Positions 23,910 to 35,466 of a stretch of DNA of 64,000 nucleotides are shown here, one piece after another. Where the stretch lies: contig NC_081413.1 in the NCBI RefSeq assembly GCF_030272615.1, forward strand, positions 23,624,501-23,688,500, written 5' to 3'. A model generated the notes under the pieces. The model worked only from the letters and a program-made list of their open reading frames with translations, was not told where the DNA came from and searched no databases. The translations under genes were made by a program, and so were the position numbers. Within the stretch, counting starts at the first letter, position 1; each line of letters begins with the position of its first letter. This DNA is from Cryptomeria japonica. Lineage: Eukaryota > Streptophyta > Pinopsida > Cupressales > Cupressaceae.

Positions 23910-24673
23910 TGGAGTCCCGTTATGAGCCTAGCAATAAGGTCTCAAAAGGGGAGTTCACACATATGCTCAAGAGGGACATATGGTGAGTGTCTTTGGGAGA
24001 GATTCTTCCCCCTCCCCACACTGAGAAGATAATAATGTTCGGATGTAAACCAGGTAGCTTCTAATTTTAATTAGAAGTAGTAAGGGATCCGTTCGACGCG
24101 TCGGGGTATAAACTCAATTAAGAGGTCTCCCAGCCTTGAAAACCAAGGTTTAATATACCCGAAGGTACGAAGGAGAGTTATTCCCAAGCATTGTAGTTGA
24201 CTTGATTTTCATCAAATCACGTTTATTTTATAGTGGGTTGGAGTTCTTGGCGTTACTTGCTCCCACTTGGTTCGTTCCCCTCTCATCGACCTTATGGGAT
24301 TCTCGAGAGGGCAGGCTTGCTAAAGATATGCACTATTGAAAAGAAAAGATGAGTCTGGCTTTCTGATCACCTAAGAAAGGTGAGAGCATACTCGCCTATC
24401 ATCAAATACACTTAAGACATGTTTGTTCATTTTCATTGTAATTAGTCTATGTGCCTGATTTATCAAAAACAAGTGCAAAATTTCACGACTGCAAACAAAG
24501 TTAGTAGTTTATTATGCATTCGTTGATGACAAAATGGTTTATAACTCTGGTCTTTGACAACGAAATAGGTGCTTGTGAAAATCAACAAACTGCAAATTAG
24601 GTTAAGAAAAATGACAGTCCAGATGTAGAAATGCAAAATGCGAAACATGACATTGAAATTATTTATGAAAAAC

Positions 24674-24900
24674 TAAGAATGCTGTCAAATTTATCAAAAA
24701 CACCATCAAATTAACCAAAAACGCTGCTCTGTTGACCAAAAACACTGCTCTGCACCCTAGAAACGCTGCCAAAATGACTAGGAATGTTGCCAAAATGACC
24801 GGAACACTGCCAAAATGACCAAGAACGTTGCAAAACAAACCAAGAATGCTGCCAAATAGACCAAGAATGCTAAGACAAAGACTAAAAATGCTAAAGTACA
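24674..24900 (-). repeat. 21-bp tandem repeat in Gypsy leader
   Basis: About ten consecutive units close to AAGAACGCTGCCAAAATGACC (plus strand), nearly all exactly 21 bases and one of 20. Units vary at several positions but keep a core of A-A-(C/T)-G/A-C/T-TG followed by A-rich sequence and ACC or ACT. No coding role is evident because the one 20-base unit breaks any frame. Confidence 0.8.
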
Positions 24901-25083
24901 GAAAAACACAAAATCAGAGTTGAAAACTCTTCCATGAATGCCATTTTAGGTGTTGGGACGCTAAAATGGAGACCGAGAATGCGAATCTGGAACCCAAAAG
25001 AGCTAATATGTGCATTGAAAGAGCTAATCAACCTATCAATGATATTTCCTGCAAGCAAACTTGTTAAAGATTAAAGGGGATAT

Positions 25084-25100
25084 GCCCCACGGTGGGTACC
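25084..25100 (-). promoter_or_regulatory. probable primer binding site next to the LTR
   Basis: Minus-strand TGGTACCCACCGTGGGG begins a few bases after the end of the LTR. Element D has TGGTGAACCCGACGTG at the matching place. Both start with TGG, the complement of the tRNA CCA end, but I cannot assign the tRNA. Confidence 0.55.
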
Positions 25101-25106
25101 AATTAA

Positions 25107-26258
25107 TGTGTTGCTAAAAATTAGTGTCAATTGCAATAAACAAGCACAATTAACGAGACAACAAAACATAAATGGAAAGCAAATTGAAAACTATATGATG
25201 AAACCAAACCATAAGCCTTCCTTGAGATGTCCCATCTTCCTCTATTTTTGAGGACCTTGAAGGTGTTGGATTGTTGGCTCTCAGTAAGAAATAACCTCCA
25301 AAGTGGCAACTCAAACGCTGAGTAGCTATATGATCATGATAATGCAAATGCATGAGGCTAGGATGATTTGATGCATGATTATAACTAGGATGATTGATTA
25401 GCTAAAATGAGGATTTAAGCTATATGATTTGATAATTGAAACTAGATTAACATGATAAAAGCTATTCTAAACATACTAAAATTTAATCTAAAATGCTAAT
25501 TATGCTAGATGATTAGAATGCAAAATGCCTATAGTAAGTATGCAAAAACTATGAATGCAAGGATCCTTTATTGCTCCAAAATGAGGTGTATTTATAGGAT
25601 TTCCAAGGCCAAAGCTGAGGTGCCAGGAATCATCGGTTTGGATTCGATCTGAAGATATAAAAGGCTAGAATAAAAGAAGTTGGAGAAGAGGTTGGAGGGA
25701 GGGACACATGTCATCTCTGTGGTGACAAGTGTCAAGGAACCTTTCTCATGAGAGGGCAAGTGTCCAAGGAGAGAGGACATGTGGCCAAAGTGCCATGTGT
25801 TTCAAGGAGGGAATATCTAACCCATAGGAGGTTAGAATAAAAGAGGTTAGGATGTGCAAGATAGGATAGGGTTAGTTAAACCCAGGATTAGACATAATGG
25901 GTTAGGTTAGGGGGTGGTTAGGCTAGGTGGTTAGAAGTTAGGAGCCATGTGCTCATTTGAATTTAGAAATTCAAATAATTATGAAAATGGATAATTAATT
26001 TCAACAAACTTGGATTTTTTAATCTTAATTATGAGATTATAAGAATTGATTAAATGGAGGGAATTAATTAATTTAGAATTGATTAATTAAAGGGGGGATA
26101 TGAAATGAACTATATAAATAAATCATTTAGATTATTTACAAGTAGATGAATAGGGAAATTATTCAAATTACTTGTGAATTCAATTAATTAGGAAGAGGGA
26201 TTAATTAAATAATTGCATATTTAATCAATTATCTTCAGACCATTTTTAGGTGTATACA
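25107..26258 (-). repeat. Tat-like Gypsy LTR (3' LTR of element C)
   Basis: On the minus strand this block starts TGTATACACC directly after a purine tract and ends GCAACACA just before a primer-binding-like site, about 1.15 kb in all. It is rich in AATTAATTAAA near its start, like the LTR of element D. A TATAAATA box lies at 25589-25596. The purine tract makes it the 3' LTR of element C on its right, yet the primer site and leader on its left make it look like a 5' LTR as well. Confidence 0.75.
25589..25596 (-). promoter_or_regulatory. LTR TATA box
   Basis: TATAAATA on the minus strand inside the LTR, roughly 660 bases from its start, in the same context as the TATAAATAGAG box of the element D LTR. 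It is the likely core promoter for the element RNA. Confidence 0.6.
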
Positions 26259-26274
26259 TTTTGCCCCTCTTTGA
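26259..26274 (-). promoter_or_regulatory. element C polypurine tract
   Basis: Minus-strand CTTCAAAGAGGGGCAAAA abuts the TG of the LTR. Element D has nearly the same tract, AAAGAGGGGCAAA, at 61312-61324 before its 3' LTR. Confidence 0.85.
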
Positions 26275-26764
26275 AGCGATATGTGACAACGCATTGGTTC
26301 AAAGAAAATTCGATTCAATGATGTTGACGCGATTTGATGCAGATTTGATCTCGATATGATAAATTTTGATTTGATGCAGACATGATTCAATATGATGCCC
26401 CATACATTGATTGATAGATTACGATACGAGGATGCCCCCTTGAGAGATGAATTGGATAATTTTTTATTTTTTTGAATTTTCCGCGATTTTTTAATTTTTA
26501 ATTTTTTTTTTGAAATTTTACGATGTTTTTTATTTTTTGATGATTCTACGATTTTTAGATATTTTCAAAGTGAATCTGACTTATTTCCCGATAATAAATT
26601 TGAAAATGCCGCCCTGTCAGACTGATTAGTTGATTAGATGATTAAAAATAAGTGAGATAAAAATCCCACTTAAATGCCCCACTTTGAGTTTAAAAAGTGA
26701 AAATCACTTTTACCACTCCTCATTTGTGCATTTGAGTTCATTGAAAAGTTGCTCTGGAGAAGAA

Positions 26765-28763
26765 AATGGCAATCCCTACCACCAACACAGATTCGAGCGA
26801 GTTTGGTGTCATGAGCGTCCCGCAACCTATGGTCCATCGGTATGTACCCCGAGAAAACCCTCCTTTGTTCATTTTTAATTATTATTATTTTTTAAAATAG
26901 CTAGTTTAGAAAAATGAATTTTTTTATCATTTCTATTATGTAGGTTCATAAAAAAAATTAGATATTCGATCTGGTTTTCTGCATTACAAAATGGGTTTTT
27001 TATGTTTTGAATTTCTTAATTTTTTTGCAATTTTTCAAAAAAAAAATTCAAAATTCTAGGGGGTTTCGGCACTACGGCTGACGACATTGCAAGCGTCGTC
27101 GCCGACACTATGGATGACCCTATAAGCGCCACCCCGCAGACCGTGAGCATCATCACAGTGGCCACAGGCGTCGCCCTACAGACCACAAGTGCCTCTATGG
27201 TGGTCGCGCTAAGGAAAAGGGGGTGTCGTGGGCGCTGCAGCGGTGGCTACCAGTGCCGAGGCACCTCCATGGGCACCCACCAAGCCAAGAAGGTCGGAGC
27301 ACATAATTTTTTTTTGATCATGTGCGATTGTGCTCAGAGTAGATAAAATTTTGCGTCTTGTCCCCCAAATTGTCGTGTTTTTGGACAAAAGTGATTTGTT
27401 GCCAAGTTGATTTGAATTTTGATTTTGATAGGGTAAAGATAAGCCAAAGTTTATGCTCGATATCAAATTGATGAATTTTTTAAATTTATATCTCCCAATT
27501 GATGGTAATTGATGATCAATTTTGATTATCTTAATTTGCATGCCTAATAAGATAGGATTCATAACGACCTCATGATAGATGAGAGTCGATGATAGGGGCT
27601 CAACGAGATTTGATAGAAATCTCATTTGAGTAAGATAGATTGATAGATTGATATATAAATCGAATTACTGATATGTTGATATGTTTTAATTGCAGGAGCC
27701 CTTTAGTGTCCTCCAGTCTTGGGAGTGCTTTTCGAAGACGTGGATGTCGATACCTCACCTTAGCTAGGTGGAGCGAGACCACATCAATAGGTGTGGCTTA
27801 TCTTCCCTTCTTGATATTTCCTGACCTTTGATCAACTAAGGATTACTGACAATGTTAGCAGAGCGTTGACATAGTGAGCACAATACCTTCCACCTAATGA
27901 CCAACGAGATGATAGTTACAGCTAAGGATGTATACTAGATATTGCACATCCCAGTGATGGGAGAGATGGTCTACTATGATCTCAACGAGAAGGGTGGTAC
28001 TAATGCACTTCACAGAGTATTCGATGATGATGAGGTTGGCGGATATGACATTGCATGGCAGGATATGTTGGATCTAGGTTATGCCACACTACCTACTATG
28101 CTTGTCGGGTTTGTTGGGGGTTTCCTTTGTCTTGATCATAGGTCAAAGGGATTATCCATTGGATGGGGTCATCTCCTTGAGCAGTTGGTTACACGGGGAA
28201 CTTGATTTGCATGGGGATTTTGCATGTTGGCCCACTTGTATTATGATGTGCACCGAGTGGTGTACTAGAGATTAGTCACATTGTCAACAGGGGTGATTGT
28301 TCTCTAGATATGGACATGGGAGCATCTGCCCATCACATGACCATTGGAAGACAAAGAGAGACCTATAGGTAGGCCTTATGCACATGGATATCTAGGCATT
28401 ATCGTCTAGTGAAAGCTAGGCAAATTGGAGTATTGGAGACGAGCGCTAGATGACTTGGATATGATGGTATGGAGGCCTTATAGAGATTGCGAGGTCCGGC
28501 CAAATGATGCAGTTGAGATGCCTTATGTATTCTTGACTTGGTACCTTATTGGATCTACACCCTATGTTGTTGAGTGATTCCTCTGCATGAGGGTGTTGAG
28601 ACAATATGGCAGGGTATAGGGGATTCCACAGGGTACAACTCACTATGCGTATAGGAGACTTGATGTGTCTACTCGGGGCCCACTATTTCAGGCATGTGCA
28701 GAGTACCTATCAATGGGGCCGCAAGATTGGGACTACTCTCTAGGTATCATAGATAATGGGATG
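26765..28763 (+). pseudogene. antisense plant mobile domain (PMD) gene of element C, 5' part
   Basis: A short first exon starts at ATG 26765 (MAIPTTNTDSSEFG); its sequence CCAACACAGATTCGAGCGAG is matched at the same place in element D. A GC-rich exon-like block (about 27058-27290) follows a CTAG acceptor, and the main exon follows TTTAATTGCAG near 27692. From about 27.85 kb the frame gives an LAER.H..HNTFHL pattern, then a KDVY.ILHIPVMGE pattern, FVGGFLCLDH, SIGWGHLLEQL, and near 28.6 kb FLCMRVLRQYGRVQGIPQG, all hallmarks of the PMD fold (PF10536-like). The Trp expected after LAER is a TGA and other stops occur, so it is dead. It runs antisense to element C between integrase and 3' LTR. Element B interrupts it at 28763. 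Confidence 0.82.
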
Positions 28764-30190
28764 TAATGTTATGATGAAAGAATAAGTATCCGATAGAATA
28801 CTGAGAGAGGAGGGGGTGAATCAGTATACTGAAAAAACTGATACAAAGCTCCCAAACTCAAATACAATCACACAAAGTAAACATATCTCAGTCAAGATCA
28901 ATATTCATAAGAATACTTGACATCAACTGGTTTGACTATTATGACAACTTAACAGTAAACAATGTCAATCTTGTAAACATCAACAATGCTTAATCATAAC
29001 TCAACATATTCATCTCTTAATGCTTCTAGTTATCATGCCTTATCAGAAGTTAATAAAATCAACAAATAAGATCATAACCACAAAAGCATTCACCACTTGA
29101 CACAAATGTTTATACGTGGAAAACCCAAATAGGTAAAAACCACGGTGAGATGAGACTCACAAGGATAGCTATTTGAACTCTTCTGAAGTTCGGCCTATTA
29201 GGAGCTGAGCTTGTTAAAGCTTTACAATAAGTCTTGTTAAGAACTAATTCCGGTTAGGAATCACTTGGTTAAGGGATTTATAAATATGCCTTCATGAAAA
29301 GCACAATACCTGTTAGGAGTAACCTCATTGGAGGATTTAAGAACCCAAGCTAATGGACCGCCTTGTTAGAGGATTTAATGAGTAACCAAGCTTGTTAGAG
29401 CTTACCCGGTTAAGGGATTTCACTTCTGATGTAATTGTTAGAAAATAACAAGTTTTCTTGATCTGTCTGAATAGCACTACATTTGCTTGATCAGATCCTT
29501 TTAAGCTTCAATTTGCCTTCACTCAAAGTGCAGATCCATTCACTGGTTAGGCAACAACACACTCAACAGGTTTCTGCCAATCTTGCCAATAAATTTTACA
29601 AGCAACTTCATTGACCTTAAATACAAATCAATTAGGTTGGTAACATAACAAAAACTTAATTCTCATCATCAAGATTACAAACAAGTTGGTAGAATATTGA
29701 TCATTTAGAAATCATGACAATCTCTTCACATTCTTCAAGAAAATTCCAACCACTCCATGATCACCGCTGCATCGGACTTTGTAACTCATCATGTGTTGTG
29801 CATTAGATGCAATCCACTTTGCTCCTTCCCTAGACAATAAACAAATGCACCAAAACAATTTGAACTTATCCTCATACAATGATCACATGTGTCTCCATCA
29901 TTAGCGCTCATCAGATAATAAACCAACAAACTTGATCGGTTAGGGTTTAACAACGGATAGGGTTTACCAGTTACATTGTAGAGAAAGGTTTAACCCTTTA
30001 CACCGATTTACCAGTTCAACTCACAAACTTTACATACCGGTTTACAACATGTTCCACAAATCTCTTCTTACCGGTTACTAGCCAATATAAAAAACAACAA
30101 TATCAGCAATAACATGAATACCATTACTGGTTCAATTGACATGAATGACAACATATCATTAATGCAATCTATATGCAAAATGCTAAAAAT
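28764..30190 (-). repeat. element B 3' LTR
   Basis: Matches 35467-36907 throughout. The expected terminal CA on the minus strand has become TA at 28764, and about 14 bases are missing at the other end relative to the 5' LTR. Contains the conserved GAATCAGTAT/CTGAGAG terminal signature. Confidence 0.88.
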
Positions 30191-30203
30191 ATCCCCCTTT
30201 GGC
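30191..30203 (-). promoter_or_regulatory. element B polypurine tract
   Basis: Minus-strand GCCAAAGGGGGAT lies next to the 3' LTR, the same core as in element A. Confidence 0.75.
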
Positions 30204-30539
30204 ATTGATGGCAATACAAATATCAACGCCTCTGATTGCTGTTGAGATTGGTGAATAGGAATCCTAGTTTACATTACCAAGTATTCACCTTGGTCTGTCT
30301 GTCTTCAATCTGTCGTTGGTTCACCTAATCAAACACATAATTCTTCTCCTCAATCACATAATTCTTCTCCCCCTTTGATAGCAATGCCAAAGTGAAAGTA
30401 AAAACATATAATTTTGCTCTCACTGTGCATCAACATCATACTGCAACTTGATGCTCACCCTGTGGAAAACATCCACTTCTTCATCAATCCATGTAAAATT
30501 CTGCAAGTAATTCAGGGACTGATGCAGTCAAAATCATGC

Positions 30540-31103
30540 TCAACTAACTTCATGAAGAGGGACAAACCCCAATTGACTTCTAAGATACTCAAAAGTGGTC
30601 TTAGGCAGAGATTTGGTAAAGATATCTACAAGCTTCTCCTTGGTAGAAATATGCTCCAAGATAACATCTTTACTTTGAAATTTTTCCCTCAAGAAGTGAT
30701 ACTTCAATTCAATGTGCTTAGTCCTTGCATGCAAAACATGATTTTTAGAAATGTTTATTGCACTTGTATTATCACACAAAATATTTATTGGTTCTAAGCT
30801 TTTCATCTTCAAACCTTCCAAAATGTGCCTCATCCACATAACTTGTGTGCAATTCATATAAGCTACTACATACTCAGCTTCAACAGTAGATTGTGAAGTA
30901 CAACTCTGGTTTTTACTACTCCATGAAACTAGCCTTCCTCCTAGAAAGAATTCTCCACCGGTAGTACTCTTCTGGTCATCAATATTTCCTGCCCAATCAA
31001 CATCTGTGTATGCCTTCAAATCAAATTTTCCACCATATGGATACCATAACTCATAGTCAACAGTACCTTTCAGATATCTAAAAATTCTCTTGGTTGCCAT
31101 CAC
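30540..31103 (-). pseudogene. element B RNase H
   Basis: Last domain of the Copia polyprotein. The acidic catalytic residues are all visible: YTDVDWAGN near residue 33, STVEAEY near residue 72, LCDNTSA near residue 109, followed by RTKHIELKYHFLRE. The C-terminus (LPKTTFEYLRSQLGF) is the normal Copia end. RNase H degrades RNA in the RNA:DNA hybrid during reverse transcription. The segment itself is open for 187 codons but is separated from the reverse transcriptase by a stop near 31104. Confidence 0.93.
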
Positions 31104-32285
31104 TTATGCTTCCTTTGGATTATTTTGAAATCTAGCAACAATACCAACTGCATGGACAATATCCGGTCGACTATGAACAACATGGTGTAATTTACCAATC
31201 ATTGCCCTGTATTCCTTTTCATCTACAGACTTAGATGCATCTTCCTTGGACAATTTACAACCTGTAACCATTGGGGTTCCAACTGGTTTACAATCACTCA
31301 TACCGAAAGTCTTCAAAACCTCTTTCACATACTTGGATTGAGTAATGAAAATACCATTCTTCATCTTCTGTATCTGTAAGCCTATGAATTTTTTTATTTC
31401 CCCTACTAATGACATCTCAAATTCATTCTTCATTTCATCTGCAAAACAATTACTCATGTCATCATTACCTCCAAATATAATGTGATCAACAAATACTTCA
31501 CTGACCAATATTTCATCTCCTTCAGACTTGAGATAAATGTTGTTGTCATCACTGGTTCTAGCAAAGCCTATCTTCATTAGATGAGTATGAAGTCGTTCAT
31601 ACCATGCTTTGGGTGCCTACTTTAATCCATACAAATCTTTATTTAACTTGCATACCATGTCTTCCTATTCTGTCAATGAATAACCATCGGGCTGCTCTAT
31701 ATAGACCTCTTCTTCCAATATCCCATTAAAAAATGCAGACTTAACATCCATCTGATATACCTTGAACTTCTTATGAGCTGCAAATGCAAGTAATGTTCTG
31801 ACACCTTCCAGTCTTGCTACTAGTGCAAAAGTTTCTCCATAATCTTCTCCTTCTTCTTGCACATAACCTTTGCATACTAAACTTGCCTTGTTGCGAACTA
31901 CAACACCATCTTCATTTAACTTGTTTCTGAACACCCATTTAGTACCTATAACATGCTTGTTTATTGGTCAGGGTCACAGGGTCCAAGTGTTGTTCTTCTC
32001 AATTTGATCCAACTCCTCCTCCATAGCTTTTACCCAATGATCATCACCAAATGTCTCCTTAGCACTTCTAGGTTCAAAGGTGGAGATCATGCAAGAGTTT
32101 TCTCTTATTCTCCTTCTAGTTAGTACACTGAAATCCTTATCCCCAATTATCTGTTTAGGATTGTGATTTAGTCTCACATACCTAGGAATAACATTATCAT
32201 CTTCTTCTGAATTTATTTGTTCCGGTAAAACAAGTACATCAAGATTTGCTTGACTGGTTTCTGATTTAACAGTTTCAAGTTCCAA
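31104..32285 (-). pseudogene. element B reverse transcriptase
   Basis: The minus-strand frame runs from ELETVKSETSQ (32285) through WVKAMEEELDQIEKNNTWTL, then RNKASLVCKGYVQEEGEDY and VYQMDVKSAFFNG (31934-31665), then 31577-31104. It is broken by stops near 31974, 31665 and 31578. The usual YVDD catalytic box reads FVDH (VFVDHIIFGGNDD), so the second catalytic Asp is lost; the first is kept. SDCKPVGTPM and RPDIVHAVG mark the thumb and connection. The polymerase cannot be active. Confidence 0.92.
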
Positions 32286-32293
32286 AAGAAAAA

Positions 32294-33033
32294 TGCAAGG
32301 ATCTTCATCCTATTAGGAATCCCACAGATACTGAGAGGGGGGGGGGGGGGTGAATCAATATCTAACCGGTAATTAGAATTTCTCAACTTAAAACATGTAG
32401 AATATATTATAACGGTGTACCGATATGCAATAAATAATGTAGTAAACATAATTAAAAGCATCCACATGAAAAGCACACCATAACACAAGGATTTAACGAG
32501 GAAACCCAGTGTGGGAAAAACCTCGGTGGGATTTGTGACCCACAATATCCACTTACTGGCCAATAAGAGAATATTACTTACAAAAGGGGGCCTGCACATG
32601 CAGGAAGGCCAATTGCCTAGAGCTCACTGCTCAATGGGAAGTCTCACTGACTTACAATGTGGATTATACAAATCCAATATTTTGTACTGCTTTACAATAG
32701 CATCTATAATGCCTGATCCAGTACCGGTTTCTGCTCTGTTCTTTACATAAAACCTTTAATCTATATTTCGCATAATAGGTCTGCCTAATATCTTCTTTTT
32801 CTTCGCTTCCGTTACTTACTAAATGTCTACAATGATCTCTCTTATATATAAGAGTCATCTTACAACTCGCCAAGTTGGCTTACAAAGTTTTTACAATAAT
32901 AAACAAAATATAATATAACAAAAATCCTGTCGGCCTTTGTGCCGGTATGCTTCCTTTCTCTGTGCCGGTGTGAAGTGTGATCGATTTAATGCCTTGCCGA
33001 TACCATAGGATTGTAAGGTTGCCATCAATGACA
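32294..33033 (-). mobile_element. probable solo LTR inside element B
   Basis: The Copia frame breaks off after the integrase C-terminal region and resumes at about 32291. The intervening 0.74 kb has an LTR-type end: ACAGATACTGAGAG, a long G-run and GTGAATCAATATC, as in the other Copia-type LTRs, with the minus strand starting about TGTCATTGATGG. The boundaries are approximate because no clean five-base duplication is visible; both flanks are T/A runs. Inserting here split the polyprotein between integrase and reverse transcriptase. Confidence 0.65.
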
Positions 33034-34151
33034 AAACCTTCAATCACATACAATGTCTCATTGGAGTGTGCATATGCCAACACATCCTTCTTCTCCGAAT
33101 TGGTTCCTTCTGAAACTTCAGGACATTCATCTATACGAACATCAACACTCTCAACAATTCTGTGTGTTTGGTTGCTGAAGCATTTATAGGCCTTACTCTT
33201 GGTGGAGTAGCCAAGAAATATGCCTTCATCACTCTTAGCTTTAAACTTGCTTATGTAATCACCTCTTTTAATAAAACATTTGCTTCCAAATATCTTAAAA
33301 TAGCTAACATCAATTGATCTCCCATACCAGTATTCATATGGGGTCTTGTCCTTACCTCTTTTCACCAGAACTCGATTCATTGTGTAGACAACTATACTTA
33401 CAGCTTCTTTCCAAAAGATTTTAGCTACACCTCCTTGTATCAACATAGTCCTAGCAGCTTCAACCACTGCCCGATTGTTTCTCTCTACTATACCATTCTA
33501 TTGTGGTGTCCTTGGTGTAGGAAACTACCGCTTGATACCATTATCATCACAATACTTAGTGAACTCTACAAAAGTGAATTCACCACCTTGATCTGTTCTT
33601 AGACATTTTATCTTTTTTCCACTCTCTTTCTCAGCTAAGGCCCTTAATGCCTTGAATTTACCAAAAGCTTCATTCTTATCCTTCAAGAACATGACCCACA
33701 TCATCCTTGAATAATCATCAATGAAGATAATGAAATATTCGTCACCTTGAATGCTTCTTGTTCTTATTGGTCCACATATATCTATATGAACCAAATCTAA
33801 CAAGTGCTCTACTGAGAAGGACTTTCTCTTGAAAGTTAAAGAAGTCATCTTTCCTAGCTGACATTCTTTACAAAGAGCATTAACTGGTTTGTCTAGCTGA
33901 GGCAGACCTCTTACTATCTTAGACTTTCTTACTTTAACAATATTGCCAAAATTTATATGACAAAATCTCCTATGCCAAATCCAACTATCATCTATTTTTG
34001 AAATCAAACAGTTGCTAACTTTAGGATTAAGATGAAATAGATTACCTCTGGTCTGTTTCTTGGTTGCAATCAATTCACCTTTGTTGTCAAAGATTTTGCA
34101 CATACCATTTCTAAACTCTAGTGGGTATCCTCTGTCATTAAGTTGTGCCAC
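33034..34151 (-). pseudogene. element B integrase
   Basis: The N-terminal zinc-binding part shows WHRRFCHINFGN...CKECQLGK. The catalytic core shows HIDICGP (first Asp) and RTDQGGEF (second Asp), and the region with the Glu (NGIVERNN type) lies across stops near 33523 and 33496. The C-terminal part 33467-33034 has YEYWYGRSIDVSYFKIFGSKC and IFLGYSTKSKAYKCF. Integrase joins the cDNA to host DNA. Broken by in-frame stops and by the LTR insertion at its end. Confidence 0.92.
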
Positions 34152-34154
34152 ACT

Positions 34155-34500
34155 TTAAAGATTGTGCTTTAGGCCTTCAACCCAATAAAAATTGTCAGCA
34201 CTGCTCTTCCCATTAAGAGAAATAACTCCCTTACCTTTAACCATACATGGTGAGTCATTGCCAAATCTGACAACATCGCCATCAAATTCCTTCAAGGAAA
34301 GAAATTTTCTCCGATCACTGGTCATGTGATGTGAACAACCACTATCAATGATCCAATCATCAGAGTTATCCATCCTAGATACTAGTGCCTTCTGATCTGA
34401 TATTTCTTCCTTGATAGCTACAAACACAATATCTTCACTAGCATCATCATCAGATTCTTCATCAGTAATACCACTGTCAATAGCTACAAGACAATCTCTC
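34155..34500 (-). pseudogene. element B aspartic protease
   Basis: WIIDSGCSHHMTSDRRKF carries the Asp-Ser-Gly active-site motif of a Copia protease, followed by VRFGNDSPCMVKGKGVI. This frame differs from the gag frame upstream, so a frameshift lies near 34.5 kb. It ends at a stop near 34153, where the pre-integrase segment begins in the same frame. Confidence 0.85.
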
Positions 34501-34539
34501 TTGCCTTTACCCTTATAATTCTTAAATTGTCTTTCTTGT

Positions 34540-35395
34540 ATTCATTTTCACCATTAGGGCAATTAGCTGCTATATGACCAATCTTGTTGCATGCAAAACA
34601 TTTTAAAGGTAGCTTACCTCTATATTTACCAGTTCCTCTAGGCAGTCATTTTGCCAACAATGCTTCAAGTTCCACTAAGCTATCTTCATCATCAGCATCT
34701 CTGCTAGATCCAGGTTCATAACCATGACTGGTATCTCTACTTCTTCTCACAGATGGGTTAGAGACAAAAGCTCTGAATGCAAATTCTGATTTCTGTATAC
34801 TACCATCATAGCCATTTAATTCAAAGGCAGTAAGTTTGCCAATAATAGAGTCAAGAGTTACCTTTGTCTTGTCAATGGATTTCAACTCCTTAATAGTTGC
34901 AACTCGAATAGCATAGACTGGTAGCAGGGTTCTCAGTACCTTATTGATTACTGTGGCATCTTCCACTTTCCCTCCTGCACTCTTTATCTCACCAACTATC
35001 TCTTTAATCCTTTGACCATATTGCTGGATATTCTCACCTTCAGACATTCTCATGCCATCAAACTTTCCTCTTAATCTCTCCTCTTTGGAAATCTTAACAT
35101 GTTCATCATCACTATAGATCTCTTCAAGTTTTTGCCACACTTTATATGCAGTTTCAAGACCATGAACATCTACATATTCAGCATCAGACAGGGAAGTGAT
35201 AATAGCATCTAATGCTTGGTGATTTTCTTGTTGTTCTTTCTTTTGATCATTAGTCAGGATTCCAGTAGGTGTAATATACTTAGTTCCTATATGATCCCAA
35301 TACTGACCACCAAGACTCTTAATGTAAATCTTCATTCTATTGCTCCATATTCTATAGTTATCTTTGTTGAACTTCATACCTTCTTTCTTCATCAT
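34540..35395 (-). pseudogene. element B gag with zinc knuckle
   Basis: 249 open codons from the ATG at 35395 (MMKKEGMKFNKDNYRIW) give a Copia gag core, with YKVWQKLEEIYSDDEHVKI and LRGKFDGMRMSEGENIQQY typical of it. After a TGA at 34646 the same frame encodes a CCHC knuckle (CFACNKIGHIAANC). Gag forms the particle and binds the RNA. The start lies about 60 bases inside the primer binding site, as expected. Confidence 0.92.
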
Positions 35396-35452
35396 GATCT
35401 ACAAGATCTTTTCCTCAAGCTGTTAGAATTTTAGATTAAGAGGACCTGAGAT

Positions 35453-35464
35453 GCTCTAATACCA
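35453..35464 (-). promoter_or_regulatory. element B primer binding site
   Basis: Minus-strand TGGTATTAGAGC, one base off the complement of initiator methionine tRNA, two bases inside the 5' LTR. Confidence 0.85.
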
Positions 35465-35466
35465 AT

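Larger units (their letters stand above)
23910..25100 (-). other. Tat-like Gypsy 5' leader fragment
   Basis: Read on the minus strand this follows the LTR at 25107-26258 and starts with a primer-binding-like sequence. It contains an array of 21-bp units (24674-24900), then G/C-richer unique sequence with no ORF. Element D has the same order downstream of its 5' LTR (primer site, short-period array, long untranslated leader). No gag follows; the sequence to the left belongs to the orphan ORF on the other strand, so the leader is truncated or joined to other DNA near 23.9 kb. Confidence 0.6.

Noticed and set aside
24674-24900. Regular 21-bp repeats considered as a CRISPR array
   Set aside because: Units abut with no separate spacers, the host is a plant and the array sits in a retrotransposon leader.
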